Source of the DNA: Fictibacillus enclensis
GTDB taxonomy: Bacteria; Bacillota; Bacilli; Bacillales; Fictibacillaceae
NCBI RefSeq assembly: GCF_001457035.1
Contig: NZ_KQ758618.1
Span: 620,001-684,000 of the forward strand
Length of the DNA stretch: 64,000 bases
Direction: 5' to 3'
Of the stretch, positions 1 to 7,871 are shown piece by piece (the first letter of the stretch is position 1; the number at the start of each line of letters is the position of its first letter). The position numbers and the translations under genes were made by a program. The notes under the pieces are model-generated. The model was not told the DNA's origin, did no database searches, and saw only the letters and a program-made list of their open reading frames with translations.

Positions 1-200
1 TTTCCGGGCATTATATTTATAAAACTTTAGCTTTCCAAACATTCTTCTGATATAGGAAAATACGTTGAGAAAACCGACAGAAGAAATAGGGATAAAGTTG
101 CGTAAAACCAGAAAAAGTAAGATATGTCGGCATTTGACGAAATGTTTTTATAGGAAAATGACCTTATATCTTTGATAATAAAGTGGAGGGGGTGATCTAG

Positions 201-428
201 TTGGAATCCACGTATTATATTACGAACAAGAACAACCAGCTTCTGGAATTAATTAACACTATTGATTATATGGCTACAGAAGCAACGGTAGAAGAATTGG
301 ATTGCATTGTGAGGCTAAAAGAAGAACTGATCGCTAAGGATGGTATACATGTGTCACCGGAGCAGTATAACAGTATCATCTCAATCCTGTTGAAATTCGT
401 CCCAACATACATAAAAGAAGTATCATGA
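201..428 (+). CDS. Hypothetical protein, 75 aa
   Basis: Small acidic, probably helical protein that I do not recognise. The start is TTG at 201, preceded by a purine-rich ribosome site (GGAGGGGGTG) about 8 bases upstream; no ATG in frame fits better. There is no signal peptide or membrane segment. The gene stands alone and is followed directly by a hairpin terminator, so it is its own transcription unit. A TTTGACGAA sequence at 134-142 upstream resembles a Spo0A box, which is suggestive only. No function is proposed. Confidence 0.75.
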   Translation: MESTYYITNKNNQLLELINTIDYMATEATVEELDCIVRLKEELIAKDGIHVSPEQYNSIISILLKFVPTYIKEVS

Positions 429-460
429 CCTGCAGTCGTGCCTGCAGGTTTTGTTTTTTT
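429..460 (+). terminator. Intrinsic terminator after the 75-aa gene
   Basis: CCTGCAG (429-435) pairs with CTGCAGG (442-448), followed by a T-rich run to 460. Confidence 0.8.
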
Positions 461-502
461 CATAAAAAGAGGGAGCAGCTCAATGGCTGCCCCTTCTTTT
501 TG
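461..502. terminator. Bidirectional terminator
   Basis: GGGAGCAGC (471-479) pairs with GCTGCCCC (486-493). A-rich and T-rich flanks lie on both sides, so it can end the minus-strand gene at 515-679 as well as rightward transcription. Confidence 0.65.
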
Positions 503-514
503 TTATTCTTTTTG

Positions 515-679
515 TTATTCTTTATTTTTTTGCTTTTTTTGCTTCTGGTCTTTTTCTTTCTGGGATTCGGTATCGAAAGTTTCTCGTTGTTCGATTGCTC
601 CCTGTTCAAAAACGTCCTCAACGTTCTCTTTGGTCTTTTCATTGCCTTTTTGATTTTGATTCTTTTGTTCATCTTTCAT
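515..679 (-). CDS. Very hydrophilic small protein, 54 aa
   Basis: A 54-residue frame starting with ATG at 679, with an ideal GGAGGG ribosome site 6 bases upstream on the minus strand, and ending at TAA 515-517 just before a terminator. The product is almost entirely Lys, Glu, Gln, Asn and Asp, with a core around VEDVFEQGAIEQRE and a lysine/glutamine-rich tail. It has no hydrophobic segment and is probably disordered or coiled. It is too short for common gene-finding length limits. Start, ribosome site and terminator all agree, so I take it as real. Function unknown. Confidence 0.65.
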   Translation of the reverse strand: MKDEQKNQNQKGNEKTKENVEDVFEQGAIEQRETFDTESQKEKDQKQKKQKNKE

Positions 680-857
680 GGTTTATCCCTCCTACTGTAC
701 ACTATATAACGTTCCCTCTGAGGCTGTTTATAAACATTCTTCACTATCACAACGGAACGATCGCTTCATTTTTTTTAAAAGTGGATAAGTTTTCAATAGA
801 ATAGGGACCCTTTAAATAGTTGACTGAAAACAGAAAAAACATTTGGGAAACTCGGTT

Positions 858-878
858 TTTGTCGAATTATGGTATAAT
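858..878 (+). promoter_or_regulatory. Promoter -10 with Spo0A-box-like site for the OPT gene
   Basis: TTTGTCGAA at 858-866 matches the Spo0A box consensus and lies 6 bases upstream of a TATAAT -10 at 873-878. No good -35 hexamer is present at the usual distance. The metK leader promoter has the same box-to-(-10) arrangement. Binding by Spo0A is an inference. Confidence 0.4.
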
Positions 879-916
879 GGTCTTTGTTCAAAATTTCTGA
901 TGATTAGGCGGTGTTA

Positions 917-2809
917 ATGATGGACAACAAACAAGAAAAGTCCTCATCCTTTGTTCCCTACATTCCCTCATCGCGATCATTGCCGGAGTTAACTGCGGTT
1001 GCTATCATTTTTGGTATCATTTTGGCGATTGTTTTTGGTGCGGCAAACGCGTATTTGGGACTTAAAGTAGGTTTGACAGTTTCCGCTTCCATTCCTGCGG
1101 CGGTCATATCCATGGGGGTATTGAGAGGGATCTTCCGAAGGGATTCGATTCTTGAAAACAATATCGTACAGACGATGACAACAGCGGGAGAAGCGATTGG
1201 AGCTGGAGCTGTATTTACGCTTCCGGCCTTCTTCCTTCTGGATATTGATTTATCACAGACGGTTATTATATTTATTGTACTTACCGGCGGGCTGCTCGGC
1301 GTCTTTATGATGGTCCCATTGCGTCAGATGTTGATTGTCAAAGAGCATGGAAATTTGCCTTACCCGGAAGGAACGGCGTGTGCCGAAGTTCTGAAGTCCG
1401 GTGAAAAGGGCGGGGCCAATGCCAAGACAGTGGCCATCGGATTCTTGTTCGGCGGTCTTGTAAAAGTTTTGGGAGACGGCTTTATGCTCTTTAAAACAGA
1501 AATTGAAACGCAAGTGGGCAAACTTAAGAATACAGTGGTTGGTATGGATATATTCCCTGCCCTGCTCGGTGTGGGTTATATTATCGGGCCGCGAATTGCC
1601 GGACAGATGCTTGCTGGCGGTTTGCTGGCGTGGATTGTATTGATTCCTGCCATCGCATTTTTTGGTGCAGACAGCACAACGGCTATATTTCCTGCAGAAG
1701 ATCCGATCGGCAAGCTGGATGCCTGGGGAATCTGGGATAGCTATATCAAGTATATCGGCGCAGGCGCCGTGGCAGTAGCCGGATTGATTACGCTGCTAAA
1801 AACGATGCCAACATTGATTTCCACGGCTGCCAAGACCATGAAGGGGCTGTCTGATGGTTCGGTTGGAGAAGGAATTGAGCGTACCGATAAAGATATGCCA
1901 TTCCGCTATGTTATTTTAGGAGTCGTTGCCCTCGTTATTATTATTGGTGCAGCACCGGTGACAAACGTTGGGTTTATTGGTGCGATTGCCATTGCCATCT
2001 TCGGCTTCCTGTTTGTTGCTGTCGCATCCCGAATCGTGGGTATAGTCGGGAGTTCATCCTCTCCGGTTTCGGGAATGACCATCGCTACCTTGTTGATTGT
2101 AACTCTCGTATATAAAATAACCGGACTGACCGGCCTGGATGGCATGAAAGCTGCATTAACAGTGGCAGCCATTGTTTGTACAGCGCTTGCCGTGGCCGGT
2201 GATATATCACAGGATTTAAAAACAGGTCACCTTGTCGGAGGTACACCTTGGAAACAGCAGGTTGCCATGTTGATCGGTGTTATTGCTTCAGGTCTGGTCA
2301 TTGGTATTATTCTGATTGTCCTGGATAAATCATATGGTATGGGTTCGCAGCAGCTTCCTGCTCCTAAAGCGGCCATTATGAAAGTGCTCGTTCAAGGGAT
2401 ATTTGGCGGTGATCTGCCATGGAGCCTGATTTTTATTGGTGCAGCCATTGCGATTGTTATTGAGTTTCTTGGGTTGAATTCACTCGTTGTGGCCGTTGGT
2501 TTGTATCTGCCGGTTCATATTTCAGCGCCAGTTATGTTTGGTGGCGCGGTTCGCTGGCTGGTTGATGTCACTGCGAAAACAAAAGAAGAGCGCCAGGCCC
2601 GCGCCGATAGAGGTGTATTGTTTGCTTCGGGTCTCATTGCAGGGGAATCCTTGCTTGGGGTGCTCATCGCTGTGCTTATCTTCTTTAACGTAAGCATCCC
2701 GGAAACACCGCTCACAGATAACCGGTTGATTCCATTCCTGGTTTTCCTGTTTGTCTGCTGGCTGCTTTATTGGTTCTCCACCCGGACGAAAGCGGACAAG
2801 TTAAAATAA
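917..2809 (+). CDS. OPT family oligopeptide transporter
   Basis: Integral membrane protein of about 630 residues with roughly 15-16 hydrophobic segments, typical of the OPT/YSL superfamily that moves oligopeptides or metal chelates with protons. Family hallmarks include NAYLGLKVGLTVSASIP near residue 40, NLPYPEGTACAEVL near residue 150 and a GDISQDLKTGHLVG stretch in the second half. The frame opens at GTG 911, but an AGGCGG ribosome site at 906-911 points to ATG 917 (or ATG 920). The stop codon overlaps the start of the next gene (TAATG), implying translational coupling to a PqqD-like protein. Substrate cannot be read from sequence. Confidence 0.9.
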   Translation: MMDNKQEKSSSFVPYIPSSRSLPELTAVAIIFGIILAIVFGAANAYLGLKVGLTVSASIPAAVISMGVLRGIFRRDSILENNIVQTMTTAGEAIGAGAVFTLPAFFLLDIDLSQTVIIFIVLTGGLLGVFMMVPLRQMLIVKEHGNLPYPEGTACAEVLKSGEKGGANAKTVAIGFLFGGLVKVLGDGFMLFKTEIETQVGKLKNTVVGMDIFPALLGVGYIIGPRIAGQMLAGGLLAWIVLIPAIAFFGADSTTAIFPAEDPIGKLDAWGIWDSYIKYIGAGAVAVAGLITLLKTMPTLISTAAKTMKGLSDGSVGEGIERTDKDMPFRYVILGVVALVIIIGAAPVTNVGFIGAIAIAIFGFLFVAVASRIVGIVGSSSSPVSGMTIATLLIVTLVYKITGLTGLDGMKAALTVAAIVCTALAVAGDISQDLKTGHLVGGTPWKQQVAMLIGVIASGLVIGIILIVLDKSYGMGSQQLPAPKAAIMKVLVQGIFGGDLPWSLIFIGAAIAIVIEFLGLNSLVVAVGLYLPVHISAPVMFGGAVRWLVDVTAKTKEERQARADRGVLFASGLIAGESLLGVLIAVLIFFNVSIPETPLTDNRLIPFLVFLFVCWLLYWFSTRTKADKLK

Positions 2810-3174
2810 TGGGTCTTTTTGGATCAAAAAAAAGGAGTGACCAAAACCTTTTAACGATGGTGCCTAAGTTCAAACAAGGTATTCATATGGAAAATCGCAA
2901 GGACGGATTTGTTTACTTGATGATTCCAAGAACAAATCCGATTGAACGGCTGTCCATCCGTTTTCTTAAACAGCCCTCCTTTTTTCCAGTCAAACTCGAT
3001 GAGCTTGGTGCCTTTGTTTCAAAACAAATCGATGGCGTAAAAACCATCGATGAGATCAGCACGAATCTTGAGGCTGAATTTGGAGAAAAGGCTTCACCGG
3101 TTGTTCCAAGGCTGGCCAAATTTATAGAAATGCTTGAGGTGAACGATTGGATCACCTGGAGAAGAGAGAATTGA
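2809..3174 (+). CDS. PqqD-like protein coupled to the OPT transporter
   Basis: Protein of 121 residues whose C-terminal ~80 residues show the PqqD fold pattern (KLDELGAFVSKQIDGVKTI, then EISTNLEAEF and a closing helix). PqqD-type domains bind precursor peptides for radical-SAM or other modifying enzymes. No peptide precursor or radical SAM partner lies nearby, so here the domain may have been re-used. ATG 2809 overlaps the OPT stop by one base, so the pair is co-translated. A transporter plus a PqqD-like protein could suggest peptide handling, but this is inference. A terminator follows at once. Confidence 0.75.
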   Translation: MGLFGSKKRSDQNLLTMVPKFKQGIHMENRKDGFVYLMIPRTNPIERLSIRFLKQPSFFPVKLDELGAFVSKQIDGVKTIDEISTNLEAEFGEKASPVVPRLAKFIEMLEVNDWITWRREN

Positions 3175-3196
3175 TTTCTCTCTTCTCTTTTTTTTG
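3159..3196 (+). terminator. Terminator after the OPT-PqqD pair
   Basis: GAGAAGAGAGAA pairs with TTCTCTCTTCTC, followed by eight T residues. Confidence 0.85.
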
Positions 3197-3263
3197 AGTT
3201 TCACTGCTACATAACTGCTTTCTGTAATTCATATACATGTGAAAAAGGAAAAGGAGAGTGGTT

Positions 3264-3443
3264 ATGGGGGCGCTGGTCATTGTACTCCTGCCCGTGGCTT
3301 TGGTCCTGGTGGGTACAGCTGGACTGATTGGTTCATTTGTGCGGAGGGATACAGGTGATTATGATTTGGAAAACCTGTGGGAAGACCGTCATTATACTGC
3401 CGAAGACTACCGCTTAATCGATGAAGAAGACTCCTTGAAATAG
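3264..3443 (+). CDS. Small single-span membrane protein, 59 aa
   Basis: A strong AAGGAG ribosome site at 3251-3256 positions ATG 3264 as the start. Residues 1-26 form one hydrophobic segment (LVIVLLPVALVLVG...), followed by SFVRRD and a strongly acidic tail rich in Asp, Glu and Tyr. The positive residues after the span suggest an N-out/C-in or signal-anchor orientation. It stands alone between the OPT unit and the SGNH hydrolase. I do not recognise the family. Confidence 0.7.
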   Translation: MGALVIVLLPVALVLVGTAGLIGSFVRRDTGDYDLENLWEDRHYTAEDYRLIDEEDSLK

Positions 3444-3608
3444 GGGTTTTTTTTATGGATCCAAAGTGCTAACTTCTTTTATTTGCGTTATAATAGTAAA
3501 ACTTGATAATATCCCGGTATGCTGTTTTAATGGATAAGCAAAAGGGAACTCAGAGAGACAACAAAGCAATTTTGACATCTAGGGTCACGCAGAAAGAGGA
3601 GGATTTTT

Positions 3609-4388
3609 TTGGGTAACCGAAAAAAGGTCATATACCTACTTGGTGCTGTTGTATTAGTGACAGCATTGTTTTTTATATTTTATTTCGTAAAAGAATATAG
3701 TGGTGACCAGGGGAGCGAACATCGAAAATCTCCTCAGGTTCAAGGGAAGGAACCCCGGCCGAAACAGATCCGGATTGTGGCTTTGGGGGATTCACTGACA
3801 TACGGTCGTGGAGATCCGAAACGAAAAGGCTACATCGGTCTGGTGAGACAAGGAATGCAGCAAGAGCTTAAGCGTCCTGTCGTTCTCAATAATTACGGGA
3901 TCAGCGGGCAAAGGTCGGATCAGCTGTATAAACAGCTCAGCAACGGGATGGTATCACGGTCCGTCCGTCAGGCCAATTATATCTTTTTATTTATTGGGAC
4001 GAATGATTACAGAAAAACCGCAGGCTGGAACTTCAGAAACATCAATCAGCAGGAAATGGCCATCGGCCAAAAAATGCTGTACAGCAACCTTGAGAAGATT
4101 ACCAAGAAACTGCGCCAGCAAAACAAAAGGGCTCATATTTATATTTTAGGGCTGTATAACCCTTATACCGAAAACTTTTATGATGCGGTTTCGGCACAGG
4201 TGATTAAGAAATGGAATATATCCATTCAGGAAATCAGCGAAAAAACCCCTAATTCTACTTATATTTCCACGTATGAGTTATTTAACGGGATTTCGAAGCG
4301 GAAATATTTCTCGGATGCCATCCACCCAAATCCCCGGGGATATTACCTGATTGCCCAGCGGGTAATTGGAGAACTGAAGATCAGATGA
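3609..4388 (+). CDS. SGNH/GDSL-family lipase or esterase, membrane anchored
   Basis: Protein of 259 residues with an N-terminal membrane anchor (about residues 6-27), a short charged linker and an SGNH hydrolase domain. Block I is ALGDSLTYGRGD (nucleophile Ser near residue 61), block III is FIGTNDYR, and block V is DAIHPNPRGY with the Asp/His pair. It resembles the extracellular GDSL lipases of Bacillus (YpmR type); the substrate is unknown. The start is TTG 3609 behind a strong AGAGGAGGA ribosome site. It is transcribed alone and followed by a terminator. Confidence 0.85.
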   Translation: MGNRKKVIYLLGAVVLVTALFFIFYFVKEYSGDQGSEHRKSPQVQGKEPRPKQIRIVALGDSLTYGRGDPKRKGYIGLVRQGMQQELKRPVVLNNYGISGQRSDQLYKQLSNGMVSRSVRQANYIFLFIGTNDYRKTAGWNFRNINQQEMAIGQKMLYSNLEKITKKLRQQNKRAHIYILGLYNPYTENFYDAVSAQVIKKWNISIQEISEKTPNSTYISTYELFNGISKRKYFSDAIHPNPRGYYLIAQRVIGELKIR

Positions 4389-4395
4389 CCATAAG

Positions 4396-4427
4396 AAAAC
4401 CGGGCAGGAGAAGCTGTCCGGTTTTTT
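4396..4427 (+). terminator. Terminator after the GDSL hydrolase
   Basis: AACCGG and CCGGTT arms around a 15-base centre, followed by a T-run. Confidence 0.8.
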
Positions 4428-4444
4428 ACATTTATTTTATGGAC

Positions 4445-4639
4445 CTAGCGTTTAATATCATTTTCAAGCTTGCCGTTCATGTCGATCATGAAACCGATCT
4501 CCCGGCCAAGCAACTGGCTAAGTTCTTTTGCTTTCTTTTCACTCTCATTTTTAATTTGCTCGATCGTCAACTCACCCTTTAATCGTGAAGAACCAACGAT
4601 AATACTGAGATCTCCTTTTTCAAAAAAAACAATTCTCAT
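4445..4639 (-). CDS. Hypothetical protein, 64 aa
   Basis: Small soluble protein beginning MRIVFFEKGDLSIIVG, then a charged helix containing IEQIKNESEKKAKEL. ATG 4639 is preceded on the minus strand by AGGAGG at an ideal distance. It is convergent with the GDSL hydrolase gene and lies about 60 bases from its stop. I do not recognise a family. The beta-strand then helix pattern is that of a small folded domain rather than a random frame. Confidence 0.65.
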   Translation of the reverse strand: MRIVFFEKGDLSIIVGSSRLKGELTIEQIKNESEKKAKELSQLLGREIGFMIDMNGKLENDIKR

Positions 4640-4938
4640 TTCTTATATGCCTCCTATTTAGGAATTTCTGTCTATTCTTTATATATTTCGTCCTAATTCA
4701 AAAAGCTGGTGGGGTTATCTATTGAATAAATTACATTGATAATGTTTAATGTTTCTCAGGGTACATGACAAAATTTTTGTAACATTGATACCGGAAGCGT
4801 TTTGGAGAGTGATACGTTTGTGCAAATTAAACCACTAGTCTGCCCACGAGAAGTCTCGCACTTTTCGTGGGTTTTTATTTGGGATAAATTTGTTGAAAGA
4901 GTGTAATTTTATACTATTCTTTCAGACATATTAGAGAT
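4640..4938. other. Gene-free stretch with an orphan terminator
   Basis: No convincing gene. A good hairpin (CCCACGA with TCGTGGG, about 4843-4871) and a T-run to 4880 end rightward transcription, although nothing recognisable is encoded just upstream. It could end a short RNA or be left from a lost gene. Confidence 0.4.
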
Positions 4939-5163
4939 ATGGGAGAGATGAAATTATCGGTTAAAATTATTATCGGTCTCGTGTTAGGGGTTTTTGTAGG
5001 TTTAGTACTCAACCTGGCATTTCCAGATGCGTTCGGAGGACTCGATAAGTATGTTTTGACGCCCATTGGACAAATATTTTTGAAGCTCATTAAGATGCTT
5101 GTCGTACGTGCAAAAAAAGAGGATGGCGCCCAGGCCCTGAATGGTTTGGGCGTCATTTTTTTC
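4939..5163 (+). pseudogene. 5' remnant of a sodium/dicarboxylate (glutamate) symporter gene
   Basis: The first ~55 codons encode the N-terminus of a GltP/DctA-type symporter (KIIIGLVLGVFVGLVLN, then GQIFLKLIKMLVV, normally followed by a second membrane helix). After this point the frame runs into unrelated residues that overlap a transcription terminator (GGCGCCCA with TGGGCG plus T-run, 5111-5163). About 350 codons of a normal ~410-residue transporter are therefore missing, in one step, with the original terminator probably retained. The remnant cannot be a functional transporter. The frame stays open to 5217 by chance. Confidence 0.75.
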
Positions 5164-5259
5164 TTGTTAATTTTCCGTGAAATCGTAAAATATTGCCTTT
5201 TTCACCAAAAAAGGTGATATCATGAGAAATAGAAATGCTTTTGTCAGGAGGAAGTTGGC

Positions 5260-5961
5260 ATGGATCAATTGTGGCAATTAATCGTATTAGTAAGTAAACT
5301 GCTATGGGCAAAAGCTGCGGCCGGATATTTTGCATTGGGCGTGCTGGCAGAAGCTGTTTTCCAAAACTTTTGGGTGCAGTTTGTCAGTGCCATCGTAGTA
5401 GGTATGGTACTGGTGAAACTCATTGAGTTTAGTATTCGATACTATTATTATCATAATTTTGTGCACCGAAAGTTAAAAAACAGCCTGGGCGCACCTGCTG
5501 ACCTTGATCTATTTTTTCAAACGACGATGAAACGGGATATCTCCAGAGGCCTGCTTCCCAATTTGCGTTTTATGCGAAGCCTTTTTTTACAAATGAGAAG
5601 AACAGAATTGAGATTGTTCCATACCTATTTGCGGACGAATATAAGGACGCTGAAGGGCGGCAAACCGATCGGTTATGCTGTGGGGATTTTAATTGGTCTG
5701 TTTACCAGCTTTGCTATGGACATCCTGAAGATCAATAACCTTGCTTTTTCCCAGGAAAGCACAGTGAAAACCGTGTTGTTTGTGGTTGTCTGGTTTATTA
5801 TTGTTCATCTGTGGATGAACAAGCGCATCCGTTCTTTTACACAGCTGGATGGCATTGTCCTTGCCTGCTTGAATGAAAAGTTAACCGATCCTTTTGACCC
5901 TGAAGAAGAACACGATGAGGACCTGTTATTCGAAGAGAGAATGATGAAAGAGCACTCCTGA
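5260..5961 (+). CDS. Hypothetical membrane protein, 233 aa
   Basis: Four predicted membrane segments: about residues 18-33 and 37-55 in the N-terminal half, then about 138-155 and 167-183. Between them is a basic cytoplasmic loop with a tyrosine cluster (RYYYYHNFVHRKLKN) and many arginines. The C-terminus is very acidic (DPFDPEEEHDEDLLFEE). The ribosome site CAGGAGG precedes ATG 5260. I do not recognise the family and propose no function. The gene is convergent with the DNA glycosylase gene and shares its terminator. Confidence 0.8.
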   Translation: MDQLWQLIVLVSKLLWAKAAAGYFALGVLAEAVFQNFWVQFVSAIVVGMVLVKLIEFSIRYYYYHNFVHRKLKNSLGAPADLDLFFQTTMKRDISRGLLPNLRFMRSLFLQMRRTELRLFHTYLRTNIRTLKGGKPIGYAVGILIGLFTSFAMDILKINNLAFSQESTVKTVLFVVVWFIIVHLWMNKRIRSFTQLDGIVLACLNEKLTDPFDPEEEHDEDLLFEERMMKEHS

Positions 5962-5978
5962 TGGGGTGCTCTTATTTT
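5948..5978. terminator. Bidirectional terminator between convergent genes
   Basis: AAGAGCAC pairs with GTGCTCTT across an 8-base loop, with T residues on both sides. It overlaps the end of the upstream CDS. Confidence 0.75.
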
Positions 5979-6583
5979 GATACGTAGAGATTATCCTTGA
6001 TCCAAAATCTGTAGGGATACAGTGCTGCTTCGCCGGCATAATTCACGCCAATCCTTGGTCCCGATACAATGTCTTGTTCTGGGACGTCTCTATATTCTCG
6101 TAAATAAAGATGATCGGAATTGAGTTTTACCCCATAGTCTTCAAGTGTAATACCCATGGCTTTGCACAATTTTCCGGGCCCGTCGGCCAGTTTTTTTAAT
6201 TCCTTAAGGTTCCAGGCACCATTGTCCATTAACGAAACTGCCATGTTGCGGCGCGTCATCATCAGAGGGATGCCTTCTTTTGGCTCAAGTGCGCGGATTA
6301 AAATAGCTTCAGGCTTATGAAGGGGACCTGATACGATGTTAAAACACGTATGCATGCCATAAATAAAATAAACGTACACATGGCCGGCTTCTGCATACAT
6401 GATTTCTGTACGGGGTGTTCGTCTGCCCCCATACGAATGGGCAGCCCGGTCTTCCGGTCCCAGATAGGCTTCGGCTTCGACGATAATTCCAGATGTCAGC
6501 CCTTTCCCCGTTTGATGGACAAGTTCCATACCCAACAGCTTTCGGGCAAGTTGAAGGGTTGGGTATTCAAATAATTCGTTCAT
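5972..6583 (-). CDS. mpg: DNA-3-methyladenine glycosylase (AAG/MPG family)
   Basis: Monofunctional base-excision repair glycosylase of 203 residues, the usual length for the bacterial AAG family. It removes 3-methyladenine, hypoxanthine and related lesions. Visible hallmarks are LARKLLGMEL near residue 13, the catalytic region IIVEAEAYLGPEDRAAHS near residue 34 with its Glu, YVYFIYGMHTCFNIV near residue 72 and ILIRALEP near residue 95. ATG 6583 has a GGAGGAAA ribosome site. It is a single-gene unit sharing a terminator with the convergent membrane protein gene. Confidence 0.95.
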   Translation of the reverse strand: MNELFEYPTLQLARKLLGMELVHQTGKGLTSGIIVEAEAYLGPEDRAAHSYGGRRTPRTEIMYAEAGHVYVYFIYGMHTCFNIVSGPLHKPEAILIRALEPKEGIPLMMTRRNMAVSLMDNGAWNLKELKKLADGPGKLCKAMGITLEDYGVKLNSDHLYLREYRDVPEQDIVSGPRIGVNYAGEAALYPYRFWIKDNLYVSK

Positions 6584-6721
6584 TGTTTTCCTCCAATATC
6601 ATTCTTTTCTTCTATACCCGAGTTCCTGGATAATTATATCTGTAAAATTTTTAATAGACCAAGGAAGGAAGTCAGCGAGCAAAGTAGAATTGTTTAGTGT
6701 AAAGACGGGAGGCGAATAACG

Positions 6722-6892
6722 ATGGATGGAAAAGTTAAAAAAACGGGCATCTATGAAAACCTTTCGAAACGACGCTATGAATATTGGTATGTAAGCAAAT
6801 CGGGACTGAAAACCATGGTTTCCTGGCTATGCTGGAGTGCTCCGCCTGCCGTTTTGGAAGAGTGGAGCAATTCTGTGGCCAAATCGGTATAG
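6722..6892 (+). CDS. Hypothetical protein, 56 aa
   Basis: A 56-codon frame starting at ATG 6722 behind a GGGAGG ribosome site 9 bases upstream. The product is basic and aromatic-rich, with RRYEYWYVSKSGLK in the middle and WLCWSAPPAVLEEW near the end. I do not recognise it. It is the first of three consecutive short plus-strand genes. It is too short for usual gene-calling limits, but start, ribosome site and composition favour a real gene. Confidence 0.55.
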   Translation: MDGKVKKTGIYENLSKRRYEYWYVSKSGLKTMVSWLCWSAPPAVLEEWSNSVAKSV

Positions 6893-6953
6893 GAATGAAA
6901 CTCACGAAAACTGGAGAGAACTGTAGATAAAAAAGAAAGGATCACTCTAAACA

Positions 6954-7133
6954 ATGAATGTTCCTCAAGGACAATTGCGCAGGGCGGTTGAAAGCAGAAA
7001 ACAGTTTCTTATCCAGAAGTTGCTTCACCATGGATTTATGATGCAAGAACAGCGGTTGCTGCAGGAGTTTACATTATCCGAACTGGAACGAGAATGGAAC
7101 TCGATGCAGGCGCAGGACCATGTGAGCCTATAA
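6954..7133 (+). CDS. FbpA-like small basic protein, 59 aa
   Basis: The pattern LRRAVESRKQFLIQKLL, a short turn, then LLQEFTLSELEREW matches the Fur-regulated basic protein (FbpA) family of Bacillus, whose members are about 55-60 residues long. FbpA is tied to the iron-sparing response in B. subtilis. The ribosome site is weak (AAAGG about 13 bases before ATG 6954), so the start is less certain than the family pattern. No full Fur box lies immediately upstream. Whether this copy is iron regulated is unknown. Confidence 0.6.
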   Translation: MNVPQGQLRRAVESRKQFLIQKLLHHGFMMQEQRLLQEFTLSELEREWNSMQAQDHVSL

Positions 7134-7216
7134 CGCTGCTCAGAAAATTACCAGAATTTTAGGCATTCTGCTGCGAACTTTCTCCCTTTATAATAAAGCA
7201 AAGGGAGGGATTTCTT

Positions 7217-7396
7217 ATGAGTCTTAGCGTTGCTGACAAATTGCTGCTGGCGGATCTTACGTTAACGCAAAAATATGCGAAAGAGTTGGTTCAGTCCGAA
7301 TTGATGGAAATTGAACTGGGTTTAAAAGAAGCGGAAGATGACCGGGTGAAGAAATTGAATGATTTGCTTATGGTTTTACATAAAAAAGGCTATTAA
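7217..7396 (+). CDS. Hypothetical helical protein, 59 aa
   Basis: ATG 7217 sits behind AAGGGAGGG at ideal spacing, and a strong terminator follows. The 59-residue product is probably two helices (SVADKLLLADLTLTQKYAKE, then MEIELGLKEAEDDRVKKLND). The first part distantly recalls the helical start of CotF-type spore coat proteins, but it is far shorter, so I would not name it. Third gene of the short-protein run. Confidence 0.65.
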   Translation: MSLSVADKLLLADLTLTQKYAKELVQSELMEIELGLKEAEDDRVKKLNDLLMVLHKKGY

Positions 7397-7401
7397 CTAA
7401 A

Positions 7402-7433
7402 ATAACCCCTTTTAAAAAGAGGGGTTATTTTTT
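7402..7433 (+). terminator. Terminator after the short-gene run
   Basis: AATAACCCCT pairs with AGGGGTTATT, followed by a T-run. It also lies at the 3' end of the convergent gene below. Confidence 0.85.
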
Positions 7434-7645
7434 TATGAATCCAGTAATCCTTTCCGGCGCGCTTCCATCCTCCACTCGGCTTCTTTTACTAGCCGTTTCG
7501 GAAGTTTGCCTTTATTTTTTAGAAAAGACCAATAGGTTTTGTACTGTTTGGGCCGGACGTTTGGTGACACTTTTCTCGCATATTCCCACCACGTCATTTC
7601 ATTCGATTCCAGCATAATTAAATACAAATCATCTTCTCTTCTCAT
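7433..7645 (-). CDS. Hypothetical protein, 70 aa
   Basis: Small basic, tryptophan-rich protein (NEMTWWEYARKVSPNVRPKQ, then YWSFLKNKGKLPKR). The frame is open further upstream, but an AGGAG ribosome site places the start at ATG 7645. The residue pattern suggests a small DNA- or RNA-contacting domain; I do not recognise the family. It is convergent with the short-gene run and shares its terminator region. Confidence 0.6.
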   Translation of the reverse strand: MRREDDLYLIMLESNEMTWWEYARKVSPNVRPKQYKTYWSFLKNKGKLPKRLVKEAEWRMEARRKGLLDS

Positions 7646-7871
7646 GCGTTTCACTCCTGTTATGCATTGTTTCTCTTTTTCTAGCTTTAGTATGCACAAT
7701 CTATTGGAAAGTAAATCTGTTCCAGCAAATTTAGTTTATGCAGCAAGTTATTAACGGTACGGGTCATTTCGTTTTTATTAAAATAGAAGGGATTTGCAAA
7801 TGGAAGTTGAACTATAACGTATATGCTTTAAACTGAATAACAGAAGATGGAAAAGCAAAGGAGGATGAGGA

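Noticed and set aside
425-709. Phenylalanine/leucine-rich frame on the plus strand
   Set aside because: It is the complement of the polar 54-residue minus-strand gene plus terminators; no ribosome site.
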